Source of the DNA: Massilia psychrophila
GTDB lineage: Bacteria > Pseudomonadota > Gammaproteobacteria > Burkholderiales > Burkholderiaceae_D
Length of the DNA stretch: 64,000 nucleotides
NCBI RefSeq assembly: GCF_002760665.1
Contig: NZ_PDOB01000018.1
Coordinates: 23,667-87,666, forward strand
Direction of reading: 5' to 3'
Part shown: positions 1 to 12,534 of the stretch, in pieces
Numbering within the stretch: the first letter of the stretch is position 1
Layout of the letters: the number at the start of each line of letters is the position of its first letter
Program-made: the position numbers and the translations under genes
The notes under the pieces: model-generated
Databases searched by the model: none
What the model was told of the DNA's origin: nothing
The model's input: only the letters and a program-made list of their open reading frames with translations

Positions 1-219
1 ACCATGCTTTCGACCTTGACCACGCAGCTTGAAAAAGGCCCGTACCTGCTGGGCGAGGTCTTCAGCGCGGCCGACGTATTGTGGGGCAACGCGCTGGGGT
101 GGACGACGGCATTTGGCCTGGTGCCCAAACTACCCGCAATCACGCAATACGTCGAGCGGATCATGGGCCGCCCAACCATCGCTGCCGCCGTCGCCAGCGA
201 TGCTGCCGCGGCTCGCTGA
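1..219 (+). CDS. Glutathione S-transferase, C-terminal part (5' end outside window)
   Basis: The reading frame is open from the first base and stops at 217-219. The roughly 72 visible residues look like the last helices of the all-alpha C-terminal domain of a glutathione S-transferase: a GPYLLGEVFSAADVLWG stretch (the conserved 'xFSxADhxh' helix with its buried Asp), then a segment ending YVERIMGRPTIAAA, as is usual at the end of these proteins. The glutathione-binding thioredoxin-like half lies outside the window, so subclass and substrate cannot be judged. An internal ATG at 4 is not taken as a start because the domain is clearly incomplete. Confidence 0.75.
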   Translation, partial: TMLSTLTTQLEKGPYLLGEVFSAADVLWGNALGWTTAFGLVPKLPAITQYVERIMGRPTIAAAVASDAAAAR

Positions 220-235
220 TGCGAACACTGGTGGA

Positions 236-260
236 CTAAACCGGGTCAGACCCGGTTTAG
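236..260. repeat. Perfect inverted repeat, possible terminator stem
   Basis: CTAAACCGGGT, a 3-base centre CAG, then ACCCGGTTTAG: an 11-bp perfect inverted repeat 17 bases after the stop of the GST-like gene. There is no T-run after it, so it is a weak intrinsic terminator at best. Its GGGTCAGACCC core resembles short palindromic repeats I recall from Burkholderiales intergenic DNA, so it may be a dispersed repeat. Confidence 0.5.
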
Positions 261-343
261 AGGAAACTATCGCCCGAGGCCAATGAATATTGCCTGAACA
301 TCATTGTTAGTTTAGTATGGATGTTCACCACAAAGGCTTATCC

Positions 344-830
344 ATGCACATGCGGCAAAAGCGCGACACACCGTCCAAAAGAGTCCAGTTCACCGCCTTG
401 CTGGTGCTTGTGGCAGCAACGGCAACCATTTTCGGTTGTCGCGGCGAAAAGCCGGCCGCGCCGGCGATGGCATCCGTCACGCCCGCCACTCCCGTTGCAC
501 CGGTCGCCAAGGTGCGCACCAGGCAACAGGCGATGGAAGCGCTGATGGCGCTGCCGGAGTTGAAGGCATGGTCGAGCCGGATCGAAAAATCGTCCGGCGG
601 CGCATTGCGTAGCGCGCTGGTCGAATACGACCCGCAGCCAAGACTCATCAAAGGCAAGCGCTACTTTCAGCTGAGCTTCGTCGAAAACGGCAGCGATGCA
701 GCGCGCCGCTGGGAAAGCTTTTTGGTACCCGAGACCGGCGACGACATCCTGGTCGACGATGCCGCCACCGACAAGACGTTGACGCTGGCGCAATGGCGCG
801 CGGCGACGAAGCCGATGGAGCGCGCCGGCG

Positions 831-838
<8 letters not shown>
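344..838 (+). CDS. Small putative lipoprotein of unknown function
   Basis: A 164-residue protein. The ATG at 344 was chosen because AAAGG lies 7 bases upstream; an ATG at 317 in the same frame has no such site. The N-terminus is basic (MHMRQKRDTPSKR), followed by a hydrophobic helix and TIFGC, a reasonable lipobox with the lipidated Cys near residue 32. After an Ala/Pro-rich linker comes a compact domain (about residues 60-160) with no motif I recognise. It would sit in the cell envelope. The 3' end overlaps the convergent alpha-glucosidase gene by 8 bases. No function is assigned. Confidence 0.7.
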
Positions 839-2453
<1,615 letters not shown>

Positions 2454-2475
2454 GTGCGTCCAATGAAGAAAATTT

Positions 2476-2490
2476 TGTACATAATATACA
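2476..2490. promoter_or_regulatory. Candidate HexR-like operator, imperfect
   Basis: TGTACATAATATACA. The TGTA...TACA ends and AT-rich centre fit the HexR-type consensus TGTARTWWWAYTACA (consensus from memory), with mismatches at the inner arm positions. It lies 23 bases upstream of the alpha-glucosidase start, where binding would block transcription or initiation. Confidence 0.35.
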
Positions 2491-2608
2491 TCAGGAAATC
2501 GGTTTTCACAATGCGCCGACGAAAGCGCGCTTCACAACTAATTCCTATATACGTCAATTAGTTACGACTATTTTTCGTATTATGGAGCGCGACATATAGC
2601 ACGCAGAC

Positions 2609-2623
2609 AGTAGTTAAACTACA
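2609..2623. promoter_or_regulatory. Candidate HexR-like operator, strong
   Basis: AGTAGTTAAACTACA, a near-perfect dyad differing from TGTARTWWWAYTACA at one outer base. It lies 97 bases upstream of the POT transporter start. The same motif is found at 24012-24026 and, in weaker form, at 13978 and 14067, always in divergent promoters of carbohydrate genes. Confidence 0.55.
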
Positions 2624-2719
2624 TTAATTTGCCAAATTTTCTTTCGCAACGCATTTTCCTGTTGCCAGTATTGCAGCTTCAGCTTAGGATCGCGTCTAGT
2701 TAAAAACGAAAGAGTGCAT

Positions 2720-4315
2720 ATGTCGCAGACAGCTATGCTGGATTCGCAGGCCGCAAGCAAGGCGGGAACCGGGAGCATGCCGGCGCAAGTGAAGTACATC
2801 ATCGCCAACGAAGGCTGCGAGCGTTTCAGCTTCTACGGCATGCGCAACATCCTGACGCCCTTCCTGATCAGCACATTGCTGCTGTTCCTGCCGGTGGCCG
2901 ACCGCGCCAGCGAAGCCAAGCACGTGTTCCACACCTTCGTCATCGGCGTCTACTTCTTCCCGCTGCTGGGCGGCTGGATCGCCGACCGTTTCTTTGGCAA
3001 ATACAATACCGTGTTCTGGTTAAGCCTGGTCTACTGCGCCGGCCACGCCTGTCTGGCCGCTTTCGAGGACAACCTCAAGGGTTTCTATTTCGGCCTGTTC
3101 CTGATCGCACTGGGATCGGGCGGCATCAAGCCGCTGGTGGCGTCCTTCGTCGGCGACCAGTTTGACCAGACCAACAAGCACAAGGCCAAGCTGGTGTTCG
3201 ATGCCTTCTACTGGATCATCAACTTCGGCTCTTTCTTTGCGTCGCTGCTGATGCCGCTTTTCCTGAAAAGCTACGGGCCGTCGGTCGCCTTCGGCATTCC
3301 CGGCATCCTGATGTTCATCGCCACCATCGTTTTCTGGATGGGCAAGCGCAAGTACGTCCACGTGCCGCCGGCGCCGCCTGACCCGGATTCCTTCATGCGC
3401 GTGGCGCGCAGCGCGCTGCTGGCGCGCCGTCCCGGCCGGTGGCGCCTTGGCCTGGGCGTTGCCATCTTCGGTGCCCTGGGGGCCGTGCTGTCGCTGGCAA
3501 TGTCGTTCCAGTGGGGCTTTGTCATCAGCGCCTGCGGCGCGCTGGTGCTGCTGCTCGCGTTCGGCGGCATCGGCACCTCGATGCAGCTCGAACGCGCGCG
3601 CGGGATCCATCCCGACGCCGCCGTCGACGCCGTGCGCGCGGTGCTGCGCATCCTGATCGTGTTTGCGCTGGTAACGCCGTTCTGGTCCCTGTTCGACCAA
3701 AAGGCGTCGACCTGGATCGTGCAGGCCAACTCGATGACCCATACCATGTCCTTGTTCGGCAACCAGTTCACCTTCCTGCCAGCCCAGATGCAGGCCCTGA
3801 ACCCGCTGATGGTAATGATCCTGATCCCCTTCAATAACATGGTGCTGTTCCCCCTGATCGCCCGCATGGGCATCGAGGTGACGGCGCTGCGCCGCATGAC
3901 CACCGGCATCGCATTCACCGCGCTGGCCTGGGTCGTCATCGGCGTCATCCAGAGCTCGATGGACGCCGGCACGCCGACCTCGATGGCGTGGCAGATCCTG
4001 CCGTACGCGATCCTCACGATGGGCGAAGTGCTGGTGTCGGCCACCGGCCTCGAATTCGCCTACAGCCAGGCGCCGCCATCGATGAAAGGCATCATCATGG
4101 CTTTCTGGAGCCTGGCGATAACGGTCGGCAGCCTGTGGGTCCTGATCGTCAACTCCAGCGTCAAGCACGACGCGGTGCTGGGATACATCAGCCACAGCGG
4201 CATGGGCGTGATCGCCTTCCAGATGTATTTCTTCGCCGCGTTTGCGTTTGCCGCCGCCGTCGTTTTCGGCTGGTATGCCACGCGCTACCGGATGACCAAC
4301 AACTACCGCGTTTGA
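2720..4315 (+). CDS. POT/PTR-family proton-coupled transporter
   Basis: A 531-residue inner-membrane proton symporter of the peptide transporter (POT, MFS) family. The ATG at 2720 has GAAAGAG at 2708-2714; the in-frame GTG at 2714 would overlap that site, so it was not used. The POT hallmark ExxERFxxYG is present near residue 27 (NEGCERFSFYGMR), followed by about 12-14 hydrophobic helices and the family segment LGSGGIKP. Known POT proteins carry di- and tripeptides, but the gene sits 30 bases ahead of a secreted pullulanase and is divergent from an alpha-glucosidase, so a role in uptake of pullulanase products or another nutrient is an open question. Assignment to the family is firm; substrate is not. 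Confidence 0.88.
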   Translation: MSQTAMLDSQAASKAGTGSMPAQVKYIIANEGCERFSFYGMRNILTPFLISTLLLFLPVADRASEAKHVFHTFVIGVYFFPLLGGWIADRFFGKYNTVFWLSLVYCAGHACLAAFEDNLKGFYFGLFLIALGSGGIKPLVASFVGDQFDQTNKHKAKLVFDAFYWIINFGSFFASLLMPLFLKSYGPSVAFGIPGILMFIATIVFWMGKRKYVHVPPAPPDPDSFMRVARSALLARRPGRWRLGLGVAIFGALGAVLSLAMSFQWGFVISACGALVLLLAFGGIGTSMQLERARGIHPDAAVDAVRAVLRILIVFALVTPFWSLFDQKASTWIVQANSMTHTMSLFGNQFTFLPAQMQALNPLMVMILIPFNNMVLFPLIARMGIEVTALRRMTTGIAFTALAWVVIGVIQSSMDAGTPTSMAWQILPYAILTMGEVLVSATGLEFAYSQAPPSMKGIIMAFWSLAITVGSLWVLIVNSSVKHDAVLGYISHSGMGVIAFQMYFFAAFAFAAAVVFGWYATRYRMTNNYRV

Positions 4316-4345
4316 GCTGGAACATCACACTATTGGAGAGTTACA

Positions 4346-7075
4346 TTGAGTAGCCACGCGCGCCGGGCCGGCGCTGTCATTGCGGCCGTTGGCGCGCTGT
4401 CAATCACCTGCGCTTCAGCCTACGCTTCGGCCATGCCTCTTTCCGCCTGCGACAGCGCCTCGCACCAAAGCGTGCTGCGCGCTTCCGCCGAACACCTCGA
4501 CGCGCGCGCGCTATGGCTTGACCGGCGCCACGCCAAGTGGCCGGGGGCCGATGGCACGGGCGTCTTCAGGCTGTATTACTCCGCCGACGGCGCGATTAAT
4601 ACCCGGATTGGCGCTGCCGTCACCGGCGCCGCCGGCGCGCTGACGCTCGACGTCGCGGCCGACCCAAATCCCCCCCGTTTCAGGTATCTCGGCTCTGGCG
4701 TCGTGGTGACGCTCAGAGACGGCGACCTGGCTCACCTGCCCGCGCTGCACCGCCAGCAACTGGTGCTGGTGCAGGAAGACCAGAGCGGCAAAGTGCGGGC
4801 GGCGACCCGGCTGCAAGCGGCCGGCGCGCTCGACGACCTGTTCGCCGCCGCTGTCGATGCGCCCGATCTGGGCGTGACCGTCGGCAAAGCCGGCACCGCC
4901 TTCAAGCTGTGGGCACCGACCGCGCAACAGGTGGCGGTGTGCACCTACGCCGGCGGCAGCGGGAACGGTAAATCTGGTGCGGCAGCCATCGCGCCGATGA
5001 AGCAGGACGCGCGCTCGGGCATCTGGAGTGCGTCGACGCCCGTTGACCTCAGCGGCAAGTACTACACTTACCTGGTCGATGTCGTCATCGACGGCGCCGG
5101 CGTCGTGCGCAACCTTGTCACCGACCCGTATTCGGTCAGCCTGACCACCGATTCCAAACGCAGCTACATCGCCGACCTGTCGGCCGCGGCCCTCAAGCCG
5201 GCCGGCTGGGACCGCATACCGGCGCCAAACACCGTCAGGGCGCAGACCGACATGGTGGTCTACGAGCTGCACGTGCGCGATTTTTCGATCAACGACCCTA
5301 CCGTCAGCGCGGCGCGGCGCGGCAAGTACGCCGCCTTCGGCGAAGCCGGCTCGAACGGCATGAAGCACCTGGCCGCCTTGCGCCGCGCTGGCCTGACCGA
5401 CATCCACCTGCTGCCGGTGTACGACATCGCCAGCGTGCCGGAAAAAGGCTGTGCGATGCCGGCACCAGGCGGCGCTGCCGACGGCGAGTCCCAGCAGGCG
5501 CTGGTGAAACAAACCGCTGACACCGACTGCTTCAACTGGGGCTACGACCCGTATCACTTCAATGCGCCGGAAGGCAGCTACGCCAGCGATCCCCTCGACG
5601 GCGCGCGCCGCATCGTCGAACTGCGCGAGATGGTGAAAAATTTGCACCGCCTCGGCCTGCGGGTCGGCATGGACGTCGTCTACAACCACACCTTCGCCGC
5701 CGGCCAGGACGAAAAGTCGGTGCTCGACCGGATCGTGCCGGGCTATTACCACCGGCTGGACGCGGCCGGCGCCGTCGAGCGTTCGACCTGCTGCGCCAAT
5801 ACCGCCACCGAAAACCTCATGATGGGCAAGCTGATGATCGATTCGGCCGTGCTGTGGGCGACGCAGTACCGCATCGACTCGTTCCGCTTCGACCTGATGG
5901 GGCACCAGCCGCGCCCGGTGATGGAGCAGCTGCAGCGCCGGGTCGACGCCGCCAGCGGCCGCCACGTGCAGCTGATCGGCGAAGGCTGGAACTTCGGCGA
6001 GGTGGCCGACGGCAAGCGCTTCGTGCAGGCGTCGCAGTTGTCGCTGAACGGCAGCGGCATCGGCACCTTCAGCGACCGCGCGCGCGACGCCATGCGCGGC
6101 GGCGCAGCCGGCGACGCGGGCGAAAAATTGATCAGCCAGCAGGGCTACATCAACGGCCTGGTGTACGACCCGAATGCGCTGACGGCCAAGCGTCCGCTTG
6201 CGGACCTGGTGCGCGCGGCCGACATGGTCAAGGTCGGCCTGGCCGGCTCGCTGCGCCGCTACCAGATGGTCACGGGCGACGGCGCCACGCGCGCGCTGGC
6301 GGACATCGATTACGGCGGCCAGCCGGCCGGCTACGCCAGCGAGCCGGGCGAAGCGGTCAACTATGTCGAGAACCACGACAACCAGACGCTGTTCGACATC
6401 AACGTGTTCAAGCTGCCGGTCGCCACCACCGGTGCCGAGCGCGCGCGCGTGCAGATGCTCGGCGCGGCGATCAACGCCTTTAGCCAGGGAGTGGCCTACT
6501 TCCACGCCGGCATCGACACGCTGCGTTCCAAGTCGCTCGATCGCAACAGCTTCAATGCGGGCGACTGGTTCAACCGGATCGACTGGAGCTACCAGGACAA
6601 TTACTTCGGTACGGGCGCGCCGCCGTTTGGTGACAACGGCAAGGACTACGCGCAGATCTTGCCCTTGCTGGCGAACGCCGCGCTGAAACCCGCGCCCGCG
6701 GACATCGGCTTTGCGCGCGACGTGTTTCGCGACCTGCTGGCAATTCGCGCCAGTTCGACCCTGTTTCGCATGCGCAGTGCGGCCGACGTTCGCCAGCGCC
6801 TGCGCTTTTACAACACCGGTCCCAGCCAGCAGCCGACCGTGATCGCCGCCCGCCTCGACGGCCAGGGCTATGCCGGCGCCAGGTACAAGTACGTCAGTTA
6901 CTTCATCAACGTCGACAAGGCCGCGCACAGCGTCGTCATCGCCGCCGAAAAATCCAGGCGCTACCGGCTGCATCCGGCGCAGCGGGCCGACCCGCGCGTC
7001 AAGGCGGCCACTTACGACAGCGCCAGCGGGACCTTCAGCATTCCCGCGCGCACGGCGGTGGTGTTCGTCGAGTAG
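4346..7075 (+). CDS. pulA: Secreted pullulanase-type GH13 debranching enzyme
   Basis: A 909-residue enzyme expected to hydrolyse alpha-1,6 branch points of pullulan, amylopectin and branched dextrins outside the cytoplasm. The start is TTG at 4346 with GGAG 7 bases upstream; the N-terminus has a basic patch, a hydrophobic core and an ASAYASA-type cleavage site. Two beta-sandwich modules (about 35-170 and a CBM48-like one at about 170-290, [15 protein letters not shown]) precede the barrel, which opens [12 protein letters not shown]. Catalytic residues are Asp516 in FRFDLMGH, Glu546 in IGEGWNFG and Asp678 in VENHDN; YNHTF is the conserved region I. The [12 protein letters not shown] segment is typical of pullulanases/limit dextrinases. 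It follows the POT gene by 30 bases, so the two are probably co-transcribed. Confidence 0.9.
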   Translation: MSSHARRAGAVIAAVGALSITCASAYASAMPLSACDSASHQSVLRASAEHLDARALWLDRRHAKWPGADGTGVFRLYYSADGAINTRIGAAVTGAAGALTLDVAADPNPPRFRYLGSGVVVTLRDGDLAHLPALHRQQLVLVQEDQSGKVRAATRLQAAGALDDLFAAAVDAPDLGVTVGKAGTAFKLWAPTAQQVAVCTYAGGSGNGKSGAAAIAPMKQDARSGIWSASTPVDLSGKYYTYLVDVVIDGAGVVRNLVTDPYSVSLTTDSKRSYIADLSAAALKPAGWDRIPAPNTVRAQTDMVVYELHVRDFSINDPTVSAARRGKYAAFGEAGSNGMKHLAALRRAGLTDIHLLPVYDIASVPEKGCAMPAPGGAADGESQQALVKQTADTDCFNWGYDPYHFNAPEGSYASDPLDGARRIVELREMVKNLHRLGLRVGMDVVYNHTFAAGQDEKSVLDRIVPGYYHRLDAAGAVERSTCCANTATENLMMGKLMIDSAVLWATQYRIDSFRFDLMGHQPRPVMEQLQRRVDAASGRHVQLIGEGWNFGEVADGKRFVQASQLSLNGSGIGTFSDRARDAMRGGAAGDAGEKLISQQGYINGLVYDPNALTAKRPLADLVRAADMVKVGLAGSLRRYQMVTGDGATRALADIDYGGQPAGYASEPGEAVNYVENHDNQTLFDINVFKLPVATTGAERARVQMLGAAINAFSQGVAYFHAGIDTLRSKSLDRNSFNAGDWFNRIDWSYQDNYFGTGAPPFGDNGKDYAQILPLLANAALKPAPADIGFARDVFRDLLAIRASSTLFRMRSAADVRQRLRFYNTGPSQQPTVIAARLDGQGYAGARYKYVSYFINVDKAAHSVVIAAEKSRRYRLHPAQRADPRVKAATYDSASGTFSIPARTAVVFVE

Positions 7076-7121
7076 AGCTGGCTGGCGCCGGCGCCGTTGT
7101 TGTTGCCGTTGAAGCGCCGCG

Positions 7122-8978
7122 CTACAAGTCGAGGTGCGAGATCAGCAGGCGGCCCTGGGCGGAGGTGTCGCCCTCCTCCGGCGCGCCGAGTGAAATTCCG
7201 ACCGACATGATATCGATCAGCAGCAGCTGCAGGATGCGCGAGATCATCGACAGGAAGGTGGTGCTGTCCTCGCTGTGATCGACCGCCAGGCAAATGCTGG
7301 CCTTTTTCGCCAGCGCCGATTTGCTGCCGGTAATCGCAATGACGTCGGCGCCGGCCGCGCGCGCGGTATCGACCGCCGCCAGCAGTTCGGGTAGCTCGCC
7401 CGAACTGGAAATTGCGATCACCACGTCGCCCTGCTGCAGCAGGGCGGCCGCCAGCGTAAACAGATGCGAGTCGCCGTACGACGACGTCGGTATGCGAAAG
7501 CGGAAGAACTTGTGCTGGCCGTCCAGCGCCACCACGCGCGAATTGCCCATCGCGTAAAACTCGACGCGGTTGGCCTTGCGCAGCAGTGCGATGGCGCGGT
7601 CGATCGACGCCACGTCGAGCTGGTCGCGAAATTTCAAAATCGCCGAGACGGTATTGTCGATCACCTTGGCCGACAGCTCGTGGGTGCTGTCGGAGATGCG
7701 CACCTGGCTGTGGCGTACGGGAATCGTGCCGGTCAGGCTGCTGGCAAACTTGAGTTTGAAGTCGGCCAGGCCAAGGAAACCGAGCGAGCGGCAAAAGCGG
7801 ATCACCGTCGGCTGGCTCACTTCGGCCAGCCGCGCGATTTCGGCAATCGGTTCGCCCAGCACTTTGCGCGGATGCTCGAGCACCAGCGTGGCGACGCGCT
7901 GTTCGGCGGGCGACAGCTCGTGCTGCAGGTGCTGCACGCGCTCCATCAGCGTGTTGGCGCCGCTGCGCCCGCGCAGGTGTTCGGAGAGTATCGTCGCCAC
8001 GCCGTAGAACGCCGGATTGGGCGTCATGATGACGTAGGTCGGGATCTGCGCCAGGTAATCGGTGAAGCGGCCCTTGGCTTCGAAGCGAGCGCGAAACGGC
8101 GATTGTGCGAACCACTCGGCCATGCGCGGCACGATGCCGCCGCCGATGAAAACGCCGCCGAAGGCGCCCAGCGTCACCGCCAGGTTGGCCGCAGCGCCGC
8201 CCAGCATGCCGCTGAAGCATTCGAGCGTTTCGAGGCACAGCGGATCGTGCTCGTCGAGCGCGCCGGTGATGATGTCGGGCGAGCTGCGGCCGCCGGGAGC
8301 GACGGCCACGCCGTTGCGCTGGGCCAGCGCGCGATAGATGATTTCCATGCCCGGCCCGGAGATGAGCCGTTCGTTGGAAACGTGCGGCCACTCGTTCCAG
8401 GCGAACTGCAGGATCGAGAACTCGCGCTCGTTGGCCGGTGCGAAATTGACGTGGCCACCCTCGCTGCCCAGGGTAACGAAGCCGTCGACGGTCGGAATCA
8501 CGGCCGACACGCCAAGCCCGGTACCGGGCCCCAGCACCCCGATGACCGCGTTGGCTTGCGCCTCGCCGGCGCCGACCTGCATCAGGTCGGCGCCGGACAA
8601 GCCAGGCAGCGACATCGCCAGCGCCGTGAAGTCATTGACGATCAACAGCGTCGACAGACCCAGTTCGCGGCGCACCTCGTCGGTCGAGAACTGCCAGTCG
8701 CGGTTGGTCATGCGGATCAGGTCGCCGCTGATCGGGTTGGCCAGCGCGAAAGCGCCGTGGTTGATGCGGGTGCCGGCGTGGTCCGCTAGGTACGAGTGCA
8801 GCAGCGGCACGATGCCGGTGAAGTCGTCGCACCTGAGCACGCGCACCGCGCGTAGCACGCCGGGCGCCGTTTCAAGCGCAAAGCGCGCATGCGTGGCGCC
8901 GATATCGGCCAGCAGGCGCGGGCCGTCGGCGTAGGCGGTGCGGCTGTATTTCTGTTCGGTGTCGAAGTCTTTGGTCAT
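7122..8978 (-). CDS. glk: Bifunctional glucokinase / HexR-RpiR-type transcriptional regulator
   Basis: A 618-residue fusion. Residues 20-335 form a ROK-unrelated bacterial glucokinase: phosphate loop DIGATHARF (25-33), catalytic Asp116 in LIVNDFTAL, GPGTGLG (150-156) and SEGGH (172-176). Residues 343-420 are an RpiR-type winged helix with recognition region VSQPTVIRFCRSLGF, closely resembling HexR, and residues about 440-600 are a SIS sugar-phosphate-binding domain (KFFRFRIP, ISSSGELPE). The protein would phosphorylate glucose and sense a sugar phosphate to control transcription. Similar fusions are known in Burkholderia and relatives. It is the last gene of a minus-strand operon with a sugar transporter, pgm and an amylase, 150 bases after the amylase stop. 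Candidate operators are listed separately. Confidence 0.93.
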   Translation of the reverse strand: MTKDFDTEQKYSRTAYADGPRLLADIGATHARFALETAPGVLRAVRVLRCDDFTGIVPLLHSYLADHAGTRINHGAFALANPISGDLIRMTNRDWQFSTDEVRRELGLSTLLIVNDFTALAMSLPGLSGADLMQVGAGEAQANAVIGVLGPGTGLGVSAVIPTVDGFVTLGSEGGHVNFAPANEREFSILQFAWNEWPHVSNERLISGPGMEIIYRALAQRNGVAVAPGGRSSPDIITGALDEHDPLCLETLECFSGMLGGAAANLAVTLGAFGGVFIGGGIVPRMAEWFAQSPFRARFEAKGRFTDYLAQIPTYVIMTPNPAFYGVATILSEHLRGRSGANTLMERVQHLQHELSPAEQRVATLVLEHPRKVLGEPIAEIARLAEVSQPTVIRFCRSLGFLGLADFKLKFASSLTGTIPVRHSQVRISDSTHELSAKVIDNTVSAILKFRDQLDVASIDRAIALLRKANRVEFYAMGNSRVVALDGQHKFFRFRIPTSSYGDSHLFTLAAALLQQGDVVIAISSSGELPELLAAVDTARAAGADVIAITGSKSALAKKASICLAVDHSEDSTTFLSMISRILQLLLIDIMSVGISLGAPEEGDTSAQGRLLISHLDL

Positions 8979-9128
8979 CGCGTAGAGTAGGCAGCTTCGA
9001 CGAACATCGCCGGTTCGCGCATAGCATACCCGATTGCATGAAATACATCAAAGAGCAAGAGGCTGCAGTCGAACGCGCTGGCGTTGTCGTTAGCCCATAC
9101 TTCCCACGTCATTCCCGCTCCGGCACGG

Positions 9129-10802
9129 CTAGTACGAAATCAGCACGACGGCATTGTGCAGCGGGAAGCGCACCATGCCTTTGGTGACAACGGCGCTGGT
9201 GCCGGAGTAGGCGTCGCGCACCGTCTGGCCGTCGCCGAACACGCCGCGCACCGGGATGTCGGTCGGCGCACCGGTCGGCAGGCCAAGCGCCACCACGACC
9301 TTGTCCTTGATACCGTTTTTCTCGAACGTGCGCTGGAATACATAGGGCGAAGCCTGGATCATCTGGTGCACGCCGGCGCCGACGGCGACGTGGGCGCGGC
9401 GGAATTTTCCAAGCTTGGCCCAGTGAGCGCGCACCTCGGCCACGCGGTAGCCGGTGCGCTGCGCGTTGTTCGCCAGCTCATCCCAGTTCATCAAGCTGCG
9501 CAGGTTGGCGTCGCCCTCGGCGCCATCGAAACGCAGCAGGCGCGCCGTTTCGTCGCCGTAGTAGATCTGCGCCGCGCCGGGTGCCAGCAGCAGCTTGTTG
9601 GCGGTCTCGAACGGACGGCTACGCGCGGCATCGAACGGCGTCGAGTCGTCGTGCGAACTCATGTAATTGAGCACCGAGTAACCGGCGAGCGGGCCGTGCA
9701 AAGCCTTCGAGTAGGCGCCAAACAGTGCCTCATAGCCTTCCCGCGCATCCGATTTGATGCCGAAGTTGATCAAGCTGTCGAAGCCGTTGGCATAAAAATC
9801 GACGGTGTCGCCGCCGCCCATGTCGAAGCTGTGGCCGTGCGCGATCGAATAGTTGTACACCTCGGCCGTCATGAAGAACTTGTCGTCGCCCAGGCGCTTG
9901 GCCGGATTGGCGCGCTTCCACTCCTCAAAGGCCGCGCTGGCGACTTTTTTCAGCTCTTTCCATACGCCCGGTTCGGTGTGCTTGACGGTGTCGGCGCGAA
10001 AGCCGTCGAAGCCGTACTTACGCACCCAGTCGGCGTGCCACTTCATCAGGTAGTAGCGCGGCGCGCGCGGATAGCCGGTCTTTTTAAAAAACGTGTCCAG
10101 TTCCTTCACCTCGCGCTGCAGGCGCCCTTCCGCCTTCCACTTCGCCGCCAAGGCGCTTGGCAGCGTTACGGCAGCGTTGCTGCCGGTGCGAAAATCGGGC
10201 AGGTTCGCCACCAGCGTGCAATCGATCGTCGTGGCGGCGTTCTGGTAGGTGCAGGCGGGCCCCGTGCGCACCCACTCCTGCGGCCACGCCGGGTCGACTG
10301 CGGTCACCGGGCCGGTGTGGTTCATCACCACGTCGAGCAGCACGCGGATGCCGTTGGCGTGGGCGGTGTCGACAAGTTCGCGCAATTCTGTCTCGGTGCC
10401 CAGGCTGGCGTCGATGCTGGTGAAATCCTTCGCCCAGTAGCCGTGGAAACCGTACGACTTGCCGGTACCCTCATCGGTACCGGCGTGGATCTGCTCGACC
10501 GGCGGCGTGATCCAGATGGCATCGACGCCGAGGTCGCGGAAATAGCCTTCCCTGATTTTCGCCGTGATGCCGGCCAGGTCGCCGCCCATGTAGCCGCGCA
10601 GCGGCGCGCCGTCGTCCTTGCGGCCATACGCCCGGTCGTTGGCCGGGTTGCCGTTGTTGAAGCGGTCCGTCATCAGGAAATAGATGGTGGCGTTATCCCA
10701 CGAGAAGTGTTTTTCCACGGCTGGCGCCGCGGCCGCGTTGGCATGCGGGGAAAATGTGCCAAATGCGAGGGCAACGGCGACGGCAACGGCGGATAATTTC
10801 AT
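9129..10802 (-). CDS. Periplasmic/secreted alpha-amylase, MalS-like GH13
   Basis: A 557-residue enzyme with a clear signal peptide (cleavage after SPHANA, about residue 23). It should cut internal alpha-1,4 bonds of maltodextrins in the periplasm or outside. The barrel starts ATIYFLMTDRFNNGNP and contains region I DVVMNHTG, nucleophile Asp271 in GFRADTVKH, acid/base Glu314 in FMTAEVYNY and Asp385 in MSSHDDSTPF. The insertion between regions I and II with two Cys (CTYQ and IDC) and the overall order resemble MalS of enterobacteria, but this protein is shorter because it lacks a long N-terminal extension. It starts 16 bases after pgm on the same strand. The signal peptide is encoded by an imperfect 6-bp repeat (AVAVAVA). 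Confidence 0.88.
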   Translation of the reverse strand: MKLSAVAVAVALAFGTFSPHANAAAAPAVEKHFSWDNATIYFLMTDRFNNGNPANDRAYGRKDDGAPLRGYMGGDLAGITAKIREGYFRDLGVDAIWITPPVEQIHAGTDEGTGKSYGFHGYWAKDFTSIDASLGTETELRELVDTAHANGIRVLLDVVMNHTGPVTAVDPAWPQEWVRTGPACTYQNAATTIDCTLVANLPDFRTGSNAAVTLPSALAAKWKAEGRLQREVKELDTFFKKTGYPRAPRYYLMKWHADWVRKYGFDGFRADTVKHTEPGVWKELKKVASAAFEEWKRANPAKRLGDDKFFMTAEVYNYSIAHGHSFDMGGGDTVDFYANGFDSLINFGIKSDAREGYEALFGAYSKALHGPLAGYSVLNYMSSHDDSTPFDAARSRPFETANKLLLAPGAAQIYYGDETARLLRFDGAEGDANLRSLMNWDELANNAQRTGYRVAEVRAHWAKLGKFRRAHVAVGAGVHQMIQASPYVFQRTFEKNGIKDKVVVALGLPTGAPTDIPVRGVFGDGQTVRDAYSGTSAVVTKGMVRFPLHNAVVLISY

Positions 10803-10818
10803 GCGGTCCTTTGAAAAG

Positions 10819-12534
<1,716 letters not shown>

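Larger units (their letters stand above)
2454..2719. promoter_or_regulatory. Divergent promoter region, alpha-glucosidase / POT transporter
   Basis: A 266-bp AT-rich spacer between two divergent genes. It contains two 15-bp dyads of the form TGTAnnnnnnnnACA (2476-2490 and 2609-2623) that resemble the HexR box, plus several TA-rich stretches suitable for -10 elements. No gene is visible in it. Confidence 0.6.

Noticed and set aside
2559..2570. TAGT-TACG-ACTA dyad in the first divergent promoter
   Set aside because: Four-base arms with a 4-base centre do not fit the 15-bp motif spacing; expected by chance in AT-rich DNA.
4511..6973. 820-codon open frame antisense to the pullulanase gene
   Set aside because: No domain, low-complexity Arg/Val/Gln content; pullulanase motifs on the other strand are unambiguous.
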